From Runella slithyformis DSM 19594 (lineage in GTDB: Bacteria > Bacteroidota > Bacteroidia > Cytophagales > Spirosomataceae): a DNA stretch of 64,000 nt. Where the stretch lies: assembly GCF_000218895.1 (NCBI RefSeq), contig NC_015703.1:5593001-5657000 (forward strand), read 5' to 3'. Each line of letters starts with the position of its first letter. Position 1 is the first letter of the stretch. This document shows positions 46,701 through 55,322 of this stretch, piece by piece. A program made the position numbers and the translations under genes. The notes under the pieces are model-generated. The model was not told the DNA's origin. It ran no database searches and was given only the letters and a program-made list of their open reading frames with translations.

Positions 46701-46957
46701 GTACGGGTTCCCACCGTCAACTCCTGGGTACCATAACCGATAAAACTGAATACTATCACAGCATTATCGTCCGGAACGGCAATTCTAAATGTGCCTGTAC
46801 CATCTGTAGCAACACCTGTCCTTGAACCTTTTAAAAGGACGTTTACACCGGGCAAGACACCTTCATCTTTAGAAGTCACCGTACCTGTGACGACCCGCTG
46901 GGCATATCCTGCCCAACTTATTGCCAACATAGCAGAAAATAGTAGAAGTCTTTTCAT
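43769..46957 (-). CDS. SusC/RagA TonB-linked outer-membrane transporter
   Basis: The 1062-residue protein has a signal peptide (MKRLLLFSAMLAISWAGYAQ), a carboxypeptidase-regulatory-like domain (about 22-110) and the SusC TonB-box context ALQEVVVTAFG. The plug has GSTVQIRGASSVSGNNQPLVVIDGVP and AALYGSRAANGVILITTK, and a 22-strand-type barrel ends in Phe. It is the importer of the SusCD pair. The frame stays open upstream to 47146, but ATG 46957 starts exactly at the signal peptide. The long leader between them looks structured. Confidence 0.94.
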   Translation of the reverse strand: MKRLLLFSAMLAISWAGYAQRVVTGTVTSKDEGVLPGVNVLLKGSRTGVATDGTGTFRIAVPDDNAVIVFSFIGYGTQELTVGTRTSINIELLPDVKALQEVVVTAFGIEKEKKALGYTVQEVKGSQIVEARSNNVVNNLAGRVAGVRVQSNGGPGSGSTVQIRGASSVSGNNQPLVVIDGVPIDQSTSGSMTSGEKQFGGGLSEVSPDNIKDISVLKGPNAAALYGSRAANGVILITTKNGAGTKGIGVEINSNITFERPLVKPDFQDIYGGGNGYRTWYSDGWSGAITGSAIAQYRAAYGPTAPLFGTDGTDESWGAPLDGRLVRHWWSGTEVAPLTPQPNNWEEYWETGQTRTNNVALSGGNEKGNFRLSIGRMGQDGIMKNNDFYRNNFKLNTGYNFTPKLNVTLSAEYIKSGSKNRGYQEGQQFIWSHRHISWEQHKNYEDYTASHIQRALPGRLPDSDPPNWQHTFFTNPFFINDNLPLSNVKDRLLGNIALNYKIAPFLTFMARSGTDFWSDTRINIINFERVRNGNRTPGQYSEEVLRAQETNSDAILTFNKTVAKDFSITSQFGGILRQNYYKRNFTRVGELVVDGLYNLSNSVPSLNTVESRIEQTQMQSLFGTFQVGWRNALFLDLTARNDWSSTLPADARSYFYPSASVSAVLTDLLNIQSSILTFGKVRASWAQVGNDARPYQLNQVYRSGGAWNGNIPQYFENTTIPNSGLKPEITTGIEFGMDLRFLRGKLGLDVTYYNQTSRNQILGVEISKASGYNNRILNAGEIENKGLEIVLSGTPFKASNGFTWDVAVNYARNRNKVVALADGLTTLILHQQRGLNSEARVGQAYGTLFGIGFERSPDGQIIYSNGLPVVSTTPRILGNIQPKWTGGLSNTLTYKGVSLSALIDVRIGGDFFDEGTGTARWTGQYEETAVGREEGIIGKGVKVVSRNADGSAVYEPNDIIVAANQLYGFNNPRRFHEAAIYDGSYVKLREMTLGYSIPEALLKKYMIRTMKFSVVGRNLAILFSNHTHIDPEVDRFGGNRQGFAYGELPSSRSLGFNLTFGF

Positions 46958-47250
46958 CTGGTAATAATTTGATTGATTAGTGTTAGTGATAATTGTAATC
47001 ACGCTGCGCACCGACTGTCGCGGATTTGCCGGCACAGGCCGCATAAGTCCCAACAAACGTTTCAGCCGGGCGAGCGTGGCCAAGCAAGAGGATATTTCCT
47101 CCCTTATCGTTAAAGAGATCAAAGCCTGCCGGGCAACCGGAAGCAATTGACTTCTCAGGTCTTTTTCCTTATGATTTGTGTTGAGTTTAACTTAAGACTC
47201 GACGCTTGCGTCTGACGGCAGGCACCCATTCGAGCAAAGAGAAATTCCTG
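46958..47250 (-). promoter_or_regulatory. GC-rich, structured leader upstream of susC
   Basis: This stretch of about 290 bp is much richer in G+C than the adjacent AT-rich DNA and contains several short inverted repeats, such as GACG-CAAG-CGTC near 47205. It is likely the 5' untranslated leader of susC. No known riboswitch core was recognised. Confidence 0.35.
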
Positions 47251-47319
47251 TTTTAGAGTTCTTTTTCTCGGGCCAATATCCTTCTACAAGTGCGGCTAAA
47301 GAAGAATATCAAACTGAAG

Positions 47320-47793
47320 TAAATTGTATTTTTTTGTAATGATGTCTCGAAAGTATGCTGTTAAAAACAAATTACCAAACGTATATTCAATATTTTTTTG
47401 ATTTTTTTGATTTTTATAAGAAAAAAACAATTATTTCTTAGATTTTACAAAATATAATTCTATAAATTTCTATTATCACCCAACTTATATCAAAAGTAAA
47501 CAAAATTATTCAACTACATATTTTGCCTATTTTGTAAGTATTTTTGATAAATAGATTTTTTTTAGTTTAATTTTTGCCTATTTTTGTACAAATTATTGTA
47601 AATAATCAATTATTAAGTTTATCTACTAAGTATTTATTTAGAAAATAAATTATACTTTTCTAATTTTACAAAACAATAATCAGTCGATCAAGGTACGCAA
47701 TTACACTTTATCAACATTATAAATTACCTATCGCTGCCAAGCGAGAGCAATCATTTCCCCTGAAAACAAATCAACCATCTTTTAACTACCACT
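47320..47793. promoter_or_regulatory. AT-rich divergent control region with a repeated element
   Basis: About 450 bp of extreme A+T separate the susC leader from the second aminotransferase. TTTTGCCTATTTT(T)GTA occurs at 47521-47536 and 47572-47588, a 51-bp period (about five helical turns). A diverged copy (TTTTTGCCTATTTTTTAG) lies at 59940. Regulator binding or DNA bending is likely. Confidence 0.45.
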
Positions 47794-48975
47794 ATGCCAT
47801 CTCAACTCAACCGTCGTGATTGGTTAAAGTCCGGATTACTTGCTTCGGCAGGTATGACACTGGGACAGACTCCAACGGTCATTGCTGCTCCATTCAACAA
47901 CAATGGAATTTTTAACGTTTACGCAGAACGGGAAATTGAACTGGCCCACGAAGCGATGCTGGCGGCAGCCCCGCAGATTAGGGCACGGCTTTCTTCTAAC
48001 GAAAACCCTTGGGGACCTTCCGGCGCGGCTATCAAGGCTATTGCAGAACATGCTCCGAAAGCTTTCTTATATGCAGGGCCTGTGACGATGGAGTTGCGTA
48101 AATCCATTGCTGAAATGCACGGCGTAGCCCCCGACCAGGTATTATTGGGAGCGGGTTCGTCTGAACTGCTGATGGCAAGTCTGCTCATGTCGGGAGCCAA
48201 AGGAAAAGTAATGATGGCCGAAACCTGTTATATCTCCGGCCGCGATGCGCGGGAAGACGGTGCCACCATGCCTACCCAAAAAGTAGCGCTGACCAAAGAC
48301 TATCAATATGATTTGGAAGCGATGGCTTCGAGTGTCAATGCCGATACGGCTATGATCTATGTATGTAACCCCAACAATCCTACCGGGGTCATGCTTCCTT
48401 CTGAAAAACTGCGTTCTTTCTGCGATGCCGTTTCTCCTAAGTCAATGGTATTGGTGGATGAAGCGTACATTGATTATGCGCCCAACCCCGCGACCGACAG
48501 TATGGTGGAAAATGTGCGAAAAGGTCAGAATGTATTGATCTTAAGAACCCTGTCTAAACTCCACGGTTTTGCAGGACTCAGAATCGGGTATGCCCTTGGT
48601 CAGCCATCTACCTTAAAGGAATTGCGTAAGTACTGTTCCGGTGGTTTTACGGTTTCTACCACTTCAGCCGCTGCTGCGATTGCAAGTTTTAAAGATAAGG
48701 CATTTCAGGAAATGGTCCTGAAAAATACGGCCGAATCCAAAAAATTCCTTTACGATACGCTCAAATCCATGGATTACACGTATTTACCTTCTTCTGCCAA
48801 CTTTGTACTGTTTCCCATTAAAGTAAAAGGGCAGGTGTTGCTTCAAAAAATGATGGCCGAAGGTGTAAGTGTACGCAGTTGGTTTTTTGATCAACAAAAC
48901 TGGTGCCGTGTCAGTATTGGTACAATGGATGAAATGAAAGCTTTTAAAGAGGCATTTGCCAAATCTGTCAGCTAA
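47794..48975 (+). CDS. Tat-exported HisC-like aminotransferase (divergent copy)
   Basis: The 393-residue protein is a paralogue of the enzyme at 41004 with the same length and architecture. A twin-arginine signal (NRRDWLKSGLLASAGM, about 1-32) is followed by the class I/II PLP fold with NENPWGPSG, GAGSSELLMA, CNPNNPTGVM, VDEAYIDYAP and Lys255 in LRTLSKLHGFAGLRIGY. It is transcribed away from the susC operon and is followed after only 10 bp by the Hint-domain gene. Two diverged exported aminotransferases around one SusCD pair suggest different substrates or opposite half-reactions. Confidence 0.88.
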   Translation: MPSQLNRRDWLKSGLLASAGMTLGQTPTVIAAPFNNNGIFNVYAEREIELAHEAMLAAAPQIRARLSSNENPWGPSGAAIKAIAEHAPKAFLYAGPVTMELRKSIAEMHGVAPDQVLLGAGSSELLMASLLMSGAKGKVMMAETCYISGRDAREDGATMPTQKVALTKDYQYDLEAMASSVNADTAMIYVCNPNNPTGVMLPSEKLRSFCDAVSPKSMVLVDEAYIDYAPNPATDSMVENVRKGQNVLILRTLSKLHGFAGLRIGYALGQPSTLKELRKYCSGGFTVSTTSAAAAIASFKDKAFQEMVLKNTAESKKFLYDTLKSMDYTYLPSSANFVLFPIKVKGQVLLQKMMAEGVSVRSWFFDQQNWCRVSIGTMDEMKAFKEAFAKSVS

Positions 48976-48985
48976 TCCCTCCCCA

Positions 48986-49915
48986 ATGAAATTCATCCTC
49001 ATTGTATGTTTTGCAGCCTGTACAAGTGTATATGCTCAAAATACTATGCGCACCATTACCTTTGAAGAATATGCCAAAGTAAAGGCGATTCCGTTAAAAA
49101 GTATTGAGAAGCATACCTATATCCGCGAAAAAGGGTACACCTTTGACCGCCCCGAAGGAGAGGCAGGTTTGTTTACCTTCAATCTGAATGACGGTATCGA
49201 ACGGAAGATTTACTTATATACGGTCTCGGAAGGTGCCGCCATGAATACTATCGGCAATGTGGCCGTTTTTACGGCTCTCGGCAAACAGGTCAAGCTGTAC
49301 ATTCCCAATAAACTCGCGCCTAAGGAAGTCTGGAATCAATACCTGATCGACTTAAAAACCGGAAATAAAACAGTCGACGGTTTTGCCGTGTGTGTTGCTT
49401 ATATGTTATCTCAACTTACAACGGAAAACAGCGCCGATTCCTCTGCCGGGGAAGAAAAAGATCCCAATGATTTTTGCTTTCCGGCAGAAGCCTTTGTCAA
49501 TTTAGCCGATGGAAGTGAAAAGCACTTTGTCGATATCAGGAGAGGGGATATGCTGACGGGTATTTATTCCGGAAAAGTCATCAATTTGGTAAAGCATGAA
49601 GGCACTTTTTTACTAACCCGCCTGCTCATCAGGCCCCACGGACAAGCGTGGGTAAGTTCAAAAGTGCGCGACGGCCTGATAGCGCTGGAAGCTACGGATA
49701 CGCATCCGCTTCTTACGTTAACGGGGAGAAAAAAATTGAATCAACTCCACGTGGGTGATTGGGTTTTTGTCCGTGACGCTGTCTCAGGACGATTCGTAAC
49801 GGCAGAGATTGCCGCTATTCAAAAGGCGGCCAGAACCGTATCTGAAGTTTATAATTTGCATACCGAAAGCGGCACGTACGAAGTTGAAAGTATAGTTGCC
49901 TTAGATAAGAACTGA
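48986..49915 (+). CDS. Exported protein with C-terminal Hint (intein/hedgehog-type) domain
   Basis: The 309-residue protein has a signal peptide (about 1-18, ending VYAQ) and an unrecognised domain at about 20-140. An acidic linker (SADSSAGEEKDPND) leads to a Hint-like module from Cys164 (DFCFPAEAFVNLADGSEKHFVDIRRGDML). The module has a block-B-type Thr237-x-x-His240 (ATDTHPLL), KLNQLHVGDWVFV and YNLHTESGTYEVESIVAL, and the chain ends in Asn309. Hint modules cleave or splice proteins, often by an N-S shift at the first Cys. Here nothing follows the terminal Asn, so the likely product is release of the N-terminal domain. It starts 10 bp after the aminotransferase. Confidence 0.75.
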   Translation: MKFILIVCFAACTSVYAQNTMRTITFEEYAKVKAIPLKSIEKHTYIREKGYTFDRPEGEAGLFTFNLNDGIERKIYLYTVSEGAAMNTIGNVAVFTALGKQVKLYIPNKLAPKEVWNQYLIDLKTGNKTVDGFAVCVAYMLSQLTTENSADSSAGEEKDPNDFCFPAEAFVNLADGSEKHFVDIRRGDMLTGIYSGKVINLVKHEGTFLLTRLLIRPHGQAWVSSKVRDGLIALEATDTHPLLTLTGRKKLNQLHVGDWVFVRDAVSGRFVTAEIAAIQKAARTVSEVYNLHTESGTYEVESIVALDKN

Positions 49916-49942
49916 TTACCACTAAACCCTAATCTGCTCTAT

Positions 49943-49975
49943 ACACAAGCCCCGCCTCTGTGCGGGGTTTTGTGT
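49943..49975 (+). terminator. Intrinsic terminator of the aminotransferase-Hint unit
   Basis: CCCCGC (49950-49955) pairs with GCGGGG (49962-49967), with outer ACACAA/TTGTGT pairing and a T4 run. Confidence 0.85.
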
Positions 49976-50156
49976 TATTACTCTTCTCTGCTATCGATCA
50001 ATGACCTCCCTTAAAAAAATGATTTGGCGCCGGACAATTGCAACGTGAAGAGGTAAATGGATCGCTGCTGCTCACAACCCGCCCGCTGACTTGATAGTGA
50101 CTTATCATTAAAATTTACTGAAATATAGGTATAACAATTGACCAAGGGGCAAAACA

Positions 50157-50184
50157 CAAAACCCCGCCTGATGGCGGGGTTTTG
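50157..50184 (-). terminator. Intrinsic terminator of the ppiD-like gene
   Basis: CAAAACCCCGCC (50157-50168) pairs perfectly with GGCGGGGTTTTG (50173-50184), loop TGAT. On the minus strand a T4 run closes the stem. Confidence 0.85.
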
Positions 50185-50217
50185 AATAACTGAAACAGTA
50201 AGCTTAGACTTATAATC

Positions 50218-52329
50218 TTAGAAGAATTTGGCGCGATTGTCAACCACCTTTGCATTTTCGCGAACGGCTTCGTTCACTAAGAAACTGGCTTGGAAGCTTT
50301 TCGATTGTAAATTGGCTTTGTACATTGAGTAATCGCCGATAGCAGGAGCAGGAGTACTTGAAATTTGCTCCATAATAAACACCCCGTTCTCACCCGTAAA
50401 CACTTTTGATTTTTTGCCGGGTTTCAAGCCAAAGCCTTTTCCTAACGCGATCGGGTCAAGTCCCGCACTGGTTAAGAAACCGGTAGCCAATGAGATATCG
50501 TTGGCATTTTCAACCAACGCGCCTGCACCGTATTTTTGAGCAATTGCTTCCAGAGTGGGGCCCTGAATGGCGCTCAATTTTTTAGTGATCTGCTCCGCTT
50601 TCAGCTGATTGCGTACTTTAAGGGTCAATTCATCCCTGAAATCATTGATGGTTGGGCTGTCTTTGTCCGATTTTCCGGTCAGAATAGCCACCACATACTG
50701 CTCATCTGTTTCAAAAACGGGCGATGCCTGATTTTCTTTTGTATCCTCATTAAAGGCCCAACGCACAATTTCACGGGCATTTTGCATAGTATTAATATTC
50801 GTTGCCGACTCAGGGATACGGTTGGCCGTTTGTACGATCAGCGCCTTATCTTTTTTCACCGACTCATCAAATTCCGCTTTTGATTTTGACTCAATTGAGA
50901 ATTGATCCGCTTTGGCATAAATGGCATCGCGGGTAGCCTGGCTTGGTGTCATGGTTTTGCCGATAGCGGCAATTTTGTACAACACATTGGATTTGGGCTC
51001 GGTTACTTTGATAATGTGAAACCCAAAATCAGACTCAATCAAACGTCCGATCAGACCGGTACCGCTCATGGCAAATACGGCATCATTAAACGGTTTCACC
51101 ATCGCTCCCTGACGGAAGTACCCCAAATCGCCGCCACGCTGTGCCGAGCCGGGATCCTGACTGTTTGCTGCGGCCAATTGTTCAAAATTAGCACCTCCCT
51201 GCAATTGCTTCAACAGATCCGCGGCTTTGGTCCGGGCAGCTACTTTTGCTGAATCTCCCGTTCCTTGAGTACGGATTAAAATATGACTCGCTTTGGCCGT
51301 ATAGGCAGTATCCAATTTTGTACCGCCATACTTATAAATAAAGTAAGTATTTCCTTCGCGGTATGGACCATTGACACTTCCGGGAATGAAACTTTTCACG
51401 GCTCCTTTCAATTGGTCAGACATTTCAGACAGTGACCAGTATAATTTAGTAGGTACATCGGAGTTAATACGTGCATAGGTAGAGTCATTGGGTGCAGTAG
51501 CTAAACCGCGGGCCAGCTCTTTGATTTTATTATATAACTCAGTGCTGTCGTCTTTGGTCGGAACAACAGGAAACGATACGTATTGAATGGTCCGTGAATC
51601 AAACCCTTTGTATTCATCCTTATGCTTGGCAAGATAATCCTCTAATTGTGCATCCGTCACTTTAACAGTGGTATCTACCACTGAATAGAAAGGAACAAAC
51701 AGGTACTTAAGCGTTGCTTTGGTCGTTTGAGCCACGTATTCTTTTTCAGCCTCGGCACGGGTTACGTAAGTTCCTACCCGAAACAAATTTTCGTATTTTT
51801 GACGAACGCGGTCCTGGGCCAGGCTTTTTTCAAAATTCTGCCATGCCAATTGTTGTTCGGGCGGCAGATTTTTAAGATTTTTCAAATAGCTGATCACTGA
51901 TGTTTTGTCAAAAACGCCAGTCTGAGGGTTGGTAAATGATTGTTGAATGGCAGCACTTACGTTATTTCCCTGCACCATGTCTACCAATTCATCGTTACTG
52001 ACTTTTATCCCTAATTCTTCGTACTCTTTTCTGTAGGCAAAATCAACAATGTATTGATTCCACACCTGCTCACGAAGAGATTGTTGTTCTGCCTCGGAAG
52101 CCGGACGACCGCTTTGCGCTTCAAACGCCTGACGGGCCTGGTCCAATTTGAGTTGAAAATCTTTGTAATCAATTGTTTCTCCCGCTATTTCCCCCACAGT
52201 CTGGTTATTTCCGCCAAACATGCTTTGAGCTCCTAAAATGTCACCTCCCACAATAAAGAGGATTAAACTAACGGCAATGATCAATACGGCTATACCTGAT
52301 CGTTCCCTGATTTTGTTGATTAACGCCAT
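50218..52329 (-). CDS. PpiD-like periplasmic peptidyl-prolyl isomerase (SurA_N + parvulin)
   Basis: The 703-residue protein has one N-terminal membrane anchor (about 12-34). A SurA/PpiD-like N-terminal chaperone region is followed by a parvulin rotamase domain at about 345-440 (ASHILIRTQG, GGDLGYFRQGAMVKPFNDAVF, FGFHIIKVTE) and a second rotamase-like C-terminal part. It would help outer-membrane and secreted proteins fold, which suits the many exported proteins encoded nearby. ATG 52329 directly precedes the anchor. Confidence 0.9.
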   Translation of the reverse strand: MALINKIRERSGIAVLIIAVSLILFIVGGDILGAQSMFGGNNQTVGEIAGETIDYKDFQLKLDQARQAFEAQSGRPASEAEQQSLREQVWNQYIVDFAYRKEYEELGIKVSNDELVDMVQGNNVSAAIQQSFTNPQTGVFDKTSVISYLKNLKNLPPEQQLAWQNFEKSLAQDRVRQKYENLFRVGTYVTRAEAEKEYVAQTTKATLKYLFVPFYSVVDTTVKVTDAQLEDYLAKHKDEYKGFDSRTIQYVSFPVVPTKDDSTELYNKIKELARGLATAPNDSTYARINSDVPTKLYWSLSEMSDQLKGAVKSFIPGSVNGPYREGNTYFIYKYGGTKLDTAYTAKASHILIRTQGTGDSAKVAARTKAADLLKQLQGGANFEQLAAANSQDPGSAQRGGDLGYFRQGAMVKPFNDAVFAMSGTGLIGRLIESDFGFHIIKVTEPKSNVLYKIAAIGKTMTPSQATRDAIYAKADQFSIESKSKAEFDESVKKDKALIVQTANRIPESATNINTMQNAREIVRWAFNEDTKENQASPVFETDEQYVVAILTGKSDKDSPTINDFRDELTLKVRNQLKAEQITKKLSAIQGPTLEAIAQKYGAGALVENANDISLATGFLTSAGLDPIALGKGFGLKPGKKSKVFTGENGVFIMEQISSTPAPAIGDYSMYKANLQSKSFQASFLVNEAVRENAKVVDNRAKFF

Positions 52330-52485
52330 AGTTGCGTGCGCGTTATTTGAGTTAAAAGTTAATTGTTATAGTTAAGTTGTAATTTAGGAAATAAATGCTT
52401 TCCGAAAATTGACCCGCAAAATAACATCATTTACCTAAACAATCCAACTGCTGATTCATTCTTTGTCAATATTCATGCCAAATCA

Positions 52486-54993
52486 TTAAGGCAAAACCCA
52501 AACCTTTTTGGTCAGCGGAATCTGATCGGCTCCCTGTATTTTAAGAATGTACATTCCGGCGGCCAAATGAGCCAAACGGATGTCTTTGGGCCCGCTCAAC
52601 TCAGCAACCGATTCTTCATACACCAGTTTCCCTTCTGCATTCAGCAATTGCAGATTAGCCTCCGAAATATCTTTAAAGACTTCCAAATGCAGGATACCCG
52701 CACGCACCGGGTTTGGATATACACTTAGACCGTTGTGGGCGAAATCATAAACAAAACCGTATCCAAAGGAAGGCGATGAAGTACAGGTCTTGGTTGAATC
52801 CAAGGCATAAAAGGCCACTACCGTATAATTGCCCGTTTCAGCAGGTTTTAAATTATTCTTCTCTGTAACGGTCTGTCTGCCTTCGTATTCCCAACGAAAA
52901 CGAACCGTAGGCAGATAATCACCTTCTGCCGTCAGGGAAAAGGGACTGTTTTTTGTGATGACCGGACGGAGTGGCACGGGCTCCACTTCAACTGAGACTT
53001 CCTTGGATGGAGGTGAAGTACACCCCCGGCTGTCGATTACCCGGGCGCTGTATTTGCCTGAATCTCTTACAGTAAGCGTTTGAGACGTATACTGCCCGTT
53101 CCAAACGGTGGGCAAAAAAGAATTAGTAGACAAAGTCACGGCACCTCCTTCGCAAAAACGCAGCGCGCTGTTGGCAATAATGGCGGGAGCCATTGGCAGA
53201 GGCTGAACCGTCACCGACATCTTCTTTGAGTAATCGGAAGCACAATTGTATTGATTGACTGCCCGGACGGCATAATCGCCTGACTTCCTTACAACTATAC
53301 TTGCCGCTTTCAGGCCTGTATTCCATTCCAATACCGTCGTGGAAGAGGCTGCACTTTCTGCCTGTACTTCGAGCGTCACGGTTTGATCCGCACAAAACGT
53401 CAACGGTCCGTTAGCCGTCACCGGCGGAACAGAGGGTACCGGGTATACGGTCGCTTTTAGGGTTGCCGAAAAATCTGACCAGCAGCCGTTGTTGTCTTTT
53501 ACCTGAACCGCATAGTCCGCATCATTGGAAACTGCAATGCTTTGAGAAGTTGCCCCATTATTCCAGCGATACCCCACTGCCGTTGGTGCGGCAAGCTCCA
53601 CACTTTGCCCCGAACAAAGCACTAAGCTTCCTCGGGCAAGAATAGAGGGAATAGCCGGCTTGGGCAGTGCATGTCGTGTATTATCCCCCACGCTGACAGA
53701 AGTTGAATACATAAAATGGCCGAAAGCATCTTTCACTTTGACTCGGTACACACCATTACCAACCACGATAGCATTGTTTTTCTCTCCTGTATTCCAATTT
53801 ACTTCGGTAAAATTTCCCTCCGCAACAAGTTTTACCCGGTTATCATCCGAACAGCCCACTTTGACTGTAGGCAATTTTAAAGGAGCAATGGGATTAGATT
53901 GGCTGAAAAAGTACGAGTTAAGGCTTTGGTTCCAATGCTGAGCAAGGGTTGTTAATCCATTTCCCTGAATATGGACCCCGTCCGGGCGTGGAATTTGAAT
54001 ATCATCGGTCGCCGGTCCTTCAAATACGTTAGATGTTGTATTGATGACCGTACTTTGAGCATTAATGACCGCCTTAGAAAAGTAAACATTATAGGAAACC
54101 TTAGAAATCACCCAACTTATATTTTGTCCGGCATCATTTCGACTTTGCGCGATCACCTGCTGAAGATTAGATACGATTTCCTGTTCAGAAAGTCCAAATT
54201 GATTATCTGATTCTCCCTGATGCCATAATATTGCTCTTACCCCCGTCAATGGGATCAACTGCCGCACTACGACCCTTAATTGTGAATAGGGAAGTTGATT
54301 TACATAAAACCCTCCGGTATAGGGATTTAGAGCATACCCTGTACTGCTTTCTCTCCAGGATCGACTGGTTGTACCCTCCAAAGCAACATTATAAAACAGT
54401 ACGGGTACATTAAAGCGATTGGCCAGTAAGTCACCCAATATACCCCAAGACCATGCGGAATAGCCGTAAGGGGCTATATAGCTATCGCCATTTAAATGGG
54501 AAAATGTCGGTTCAGGCAACTCGTTTGGGTCAAAAGACGCATTAAGGTAATTAAAACAACTGACCCGATCATCGTTGGCCGACGGGGCACCGTAGTTTTG
54601 TATGCCGCGGGCATTGGATTGTCCGGCTACCAAAAACACCTCTCCTATTCCAATTCGATCCACCTCTGTACTATCGGCTACTGTAGCATTCCTAATGACT
54701 CTTACTTTCAGTTTGTACCAGCCTCCCTCGCCGGTAACCGTTCCGGCAAAAACCCCTCCCTTAGGCATTTTTTCCACTACCTGCCAGTTAGTGGCTTTCC
54801 CCTGCCCGGCGGAAATGGGGACAAGAGCGGCTTCTATTTGGTCCGGAATTCCCTGTTGGTAAGAACCGCTTACCACAAAAGAAGCTGCATTAGTATTTGA
54901 GCGTTGGAATACAATACGCGGGGTAGGAAAGCTGACTTCAACCTGTGAAAAGGAAGGAATACCGGCAAAGAAAAGCATAAAAGCAGAACACAA
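52486..54993 (-). CDS. Secreted SGNH/SASA-type esterase with T9SS sorting domain (signal peptide frame-shifted)
   Basis: The readable frame encodes about 835 residues. A sialate-O-acetylesterase-like SGNH domain has Ser in FLVAGQSNARG, WHQGESDNQ, and Asp/His in RPDGVHIQG. Several Ig/PKD-like repeats at about 390-730 are each marked by a CxGxxVxL-type strand, and a type A T9SS sorting domain ends the protein (LSVYPNPVRAG to VWVLP). This frame has no good start: TTG 54993 and ATG 54978 give a truncated signal. An ATG at 55040 opens a fine signal peptide (MLSVRDSLRSSVLSFF) in another frame, and one extra base in the A8 tract at 54992-54999 would join the two. Confidence 0.82.
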   Translation of the reverse strand: MCSAFMLFFAGIPSFSQVEVSFPTPRIVFQRSNTNAASFVVSGSYQQGIPDQIEAALVPISAGQGKATNWQVVEKMPKGGVFAGTVTGEGGWYKLKVRVIRNATVADSTEVDRIGIGEVFLVAGQSNARGIQNYGAPSANDDRVSCFNYLNASFDPNELPEPTFSHLNGDSYIAPYGYSAWSWGILGDLLANRFNVPVLFYNVALEGTTSRSWRESSTGYALNPYTGGFYVNQLPYSQLRVVVRQLIPLTGVRAILWHQGESDNQFGLSEQEIVSNLQQVIAQSRNDAGQNISWVISKVSYNVYFSKAVINAQSTVINTTSNVFEGPATDDIQIPRPDGVHIQGNGLTTLAQHWNQSLNSYFFSQSNPIAPLKLPTVKVGCSDDNRVKLVAEGNFTEVNWNTGEKNNAIVVGNGVYRVKVKDAFGHFMYSTSVSVGDNTRHALPKPAIPSILARGSLVLCSGQSVELAAPTAVGYRWNNGATSQSIAVSNDADYAVQVKDNNGCWSDFSATLKATVYPVPSVPPVTANGPLTFCADQTVTLEVQAESAASSTTVLEWNTGLKAASIVVRKSGDYAVRAVNQYNCASDYSKKMSVTVQPLPMAPAIIANSALRFCEGGAVTLSTNSFLPTVWNGQYTSQTLTVRDSGKYSARVIDSRGCTSPPSKEVSVEVEPVPLRPVITKNSPFSLTAEGDYLPTVRFRWEYEGRQTVTEKNNLKPAETGNYTVVAFYALDSTKTCTSSPSFGYGFVYDFAHNGLSVYPNPVRAGILHLEVFKDISEANLQLLNAEGKLVYEESVAELSGPKDIRLAHLAAGMYILKIQGADQIPLTKKVWVLP

Positions 54994-55322
54994 AAAAAAG
55001 ACAACACACTGCTCCTCAATGAATCGCGAACACTTAACATCCTAGACTTGATAATTATTTGCAGGGTAAAAGCCTCAAATGTATGAAATAGGCTCGAAAA
55101 TACAATCGGACATCTTATAATTATCCTAAAGAGTACTGTTTAGACAGAAGCCCTGCCTATTTTTTATTAAACATACCTTTTGTACAAAACAGCATTGAAT
55201 AATCACTGAATGTACCCAATATTCCCTTTTCCTTTTCAGGCAATGATTTACGATAATACCTAACCATGCACTGAAAAATACTATTTTATGTCAAGGTGAA
55301 ATTGCAGACTTACTATATCCAT
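54994..55322. other. Region upstream of the T9SS esterase
   Basis: Positions 55000-55040 are probably the true 5' end of the esterase gene in a shifted frame. The rest (55041-55322) holds no visible gene. Confidence 0.4.

Noticed and set aside
47126-47142. CCGGGCAACCGG as part of an S-box (SAM) riboswitch
   Set aside because: It would read towards the aminotransferase 650 bp away, and the other S-box core segments are missing.
46958-47146. 63-codon N-terminal extension of SusC
   Set aside because: It would bury the signal peptide; ATG 46957 begins exactly at it.
47080-47150. TPP riboswitch suggested by CTGAGA in the susC leader
   Set aside because: The second conserved half of the THI element is absent.
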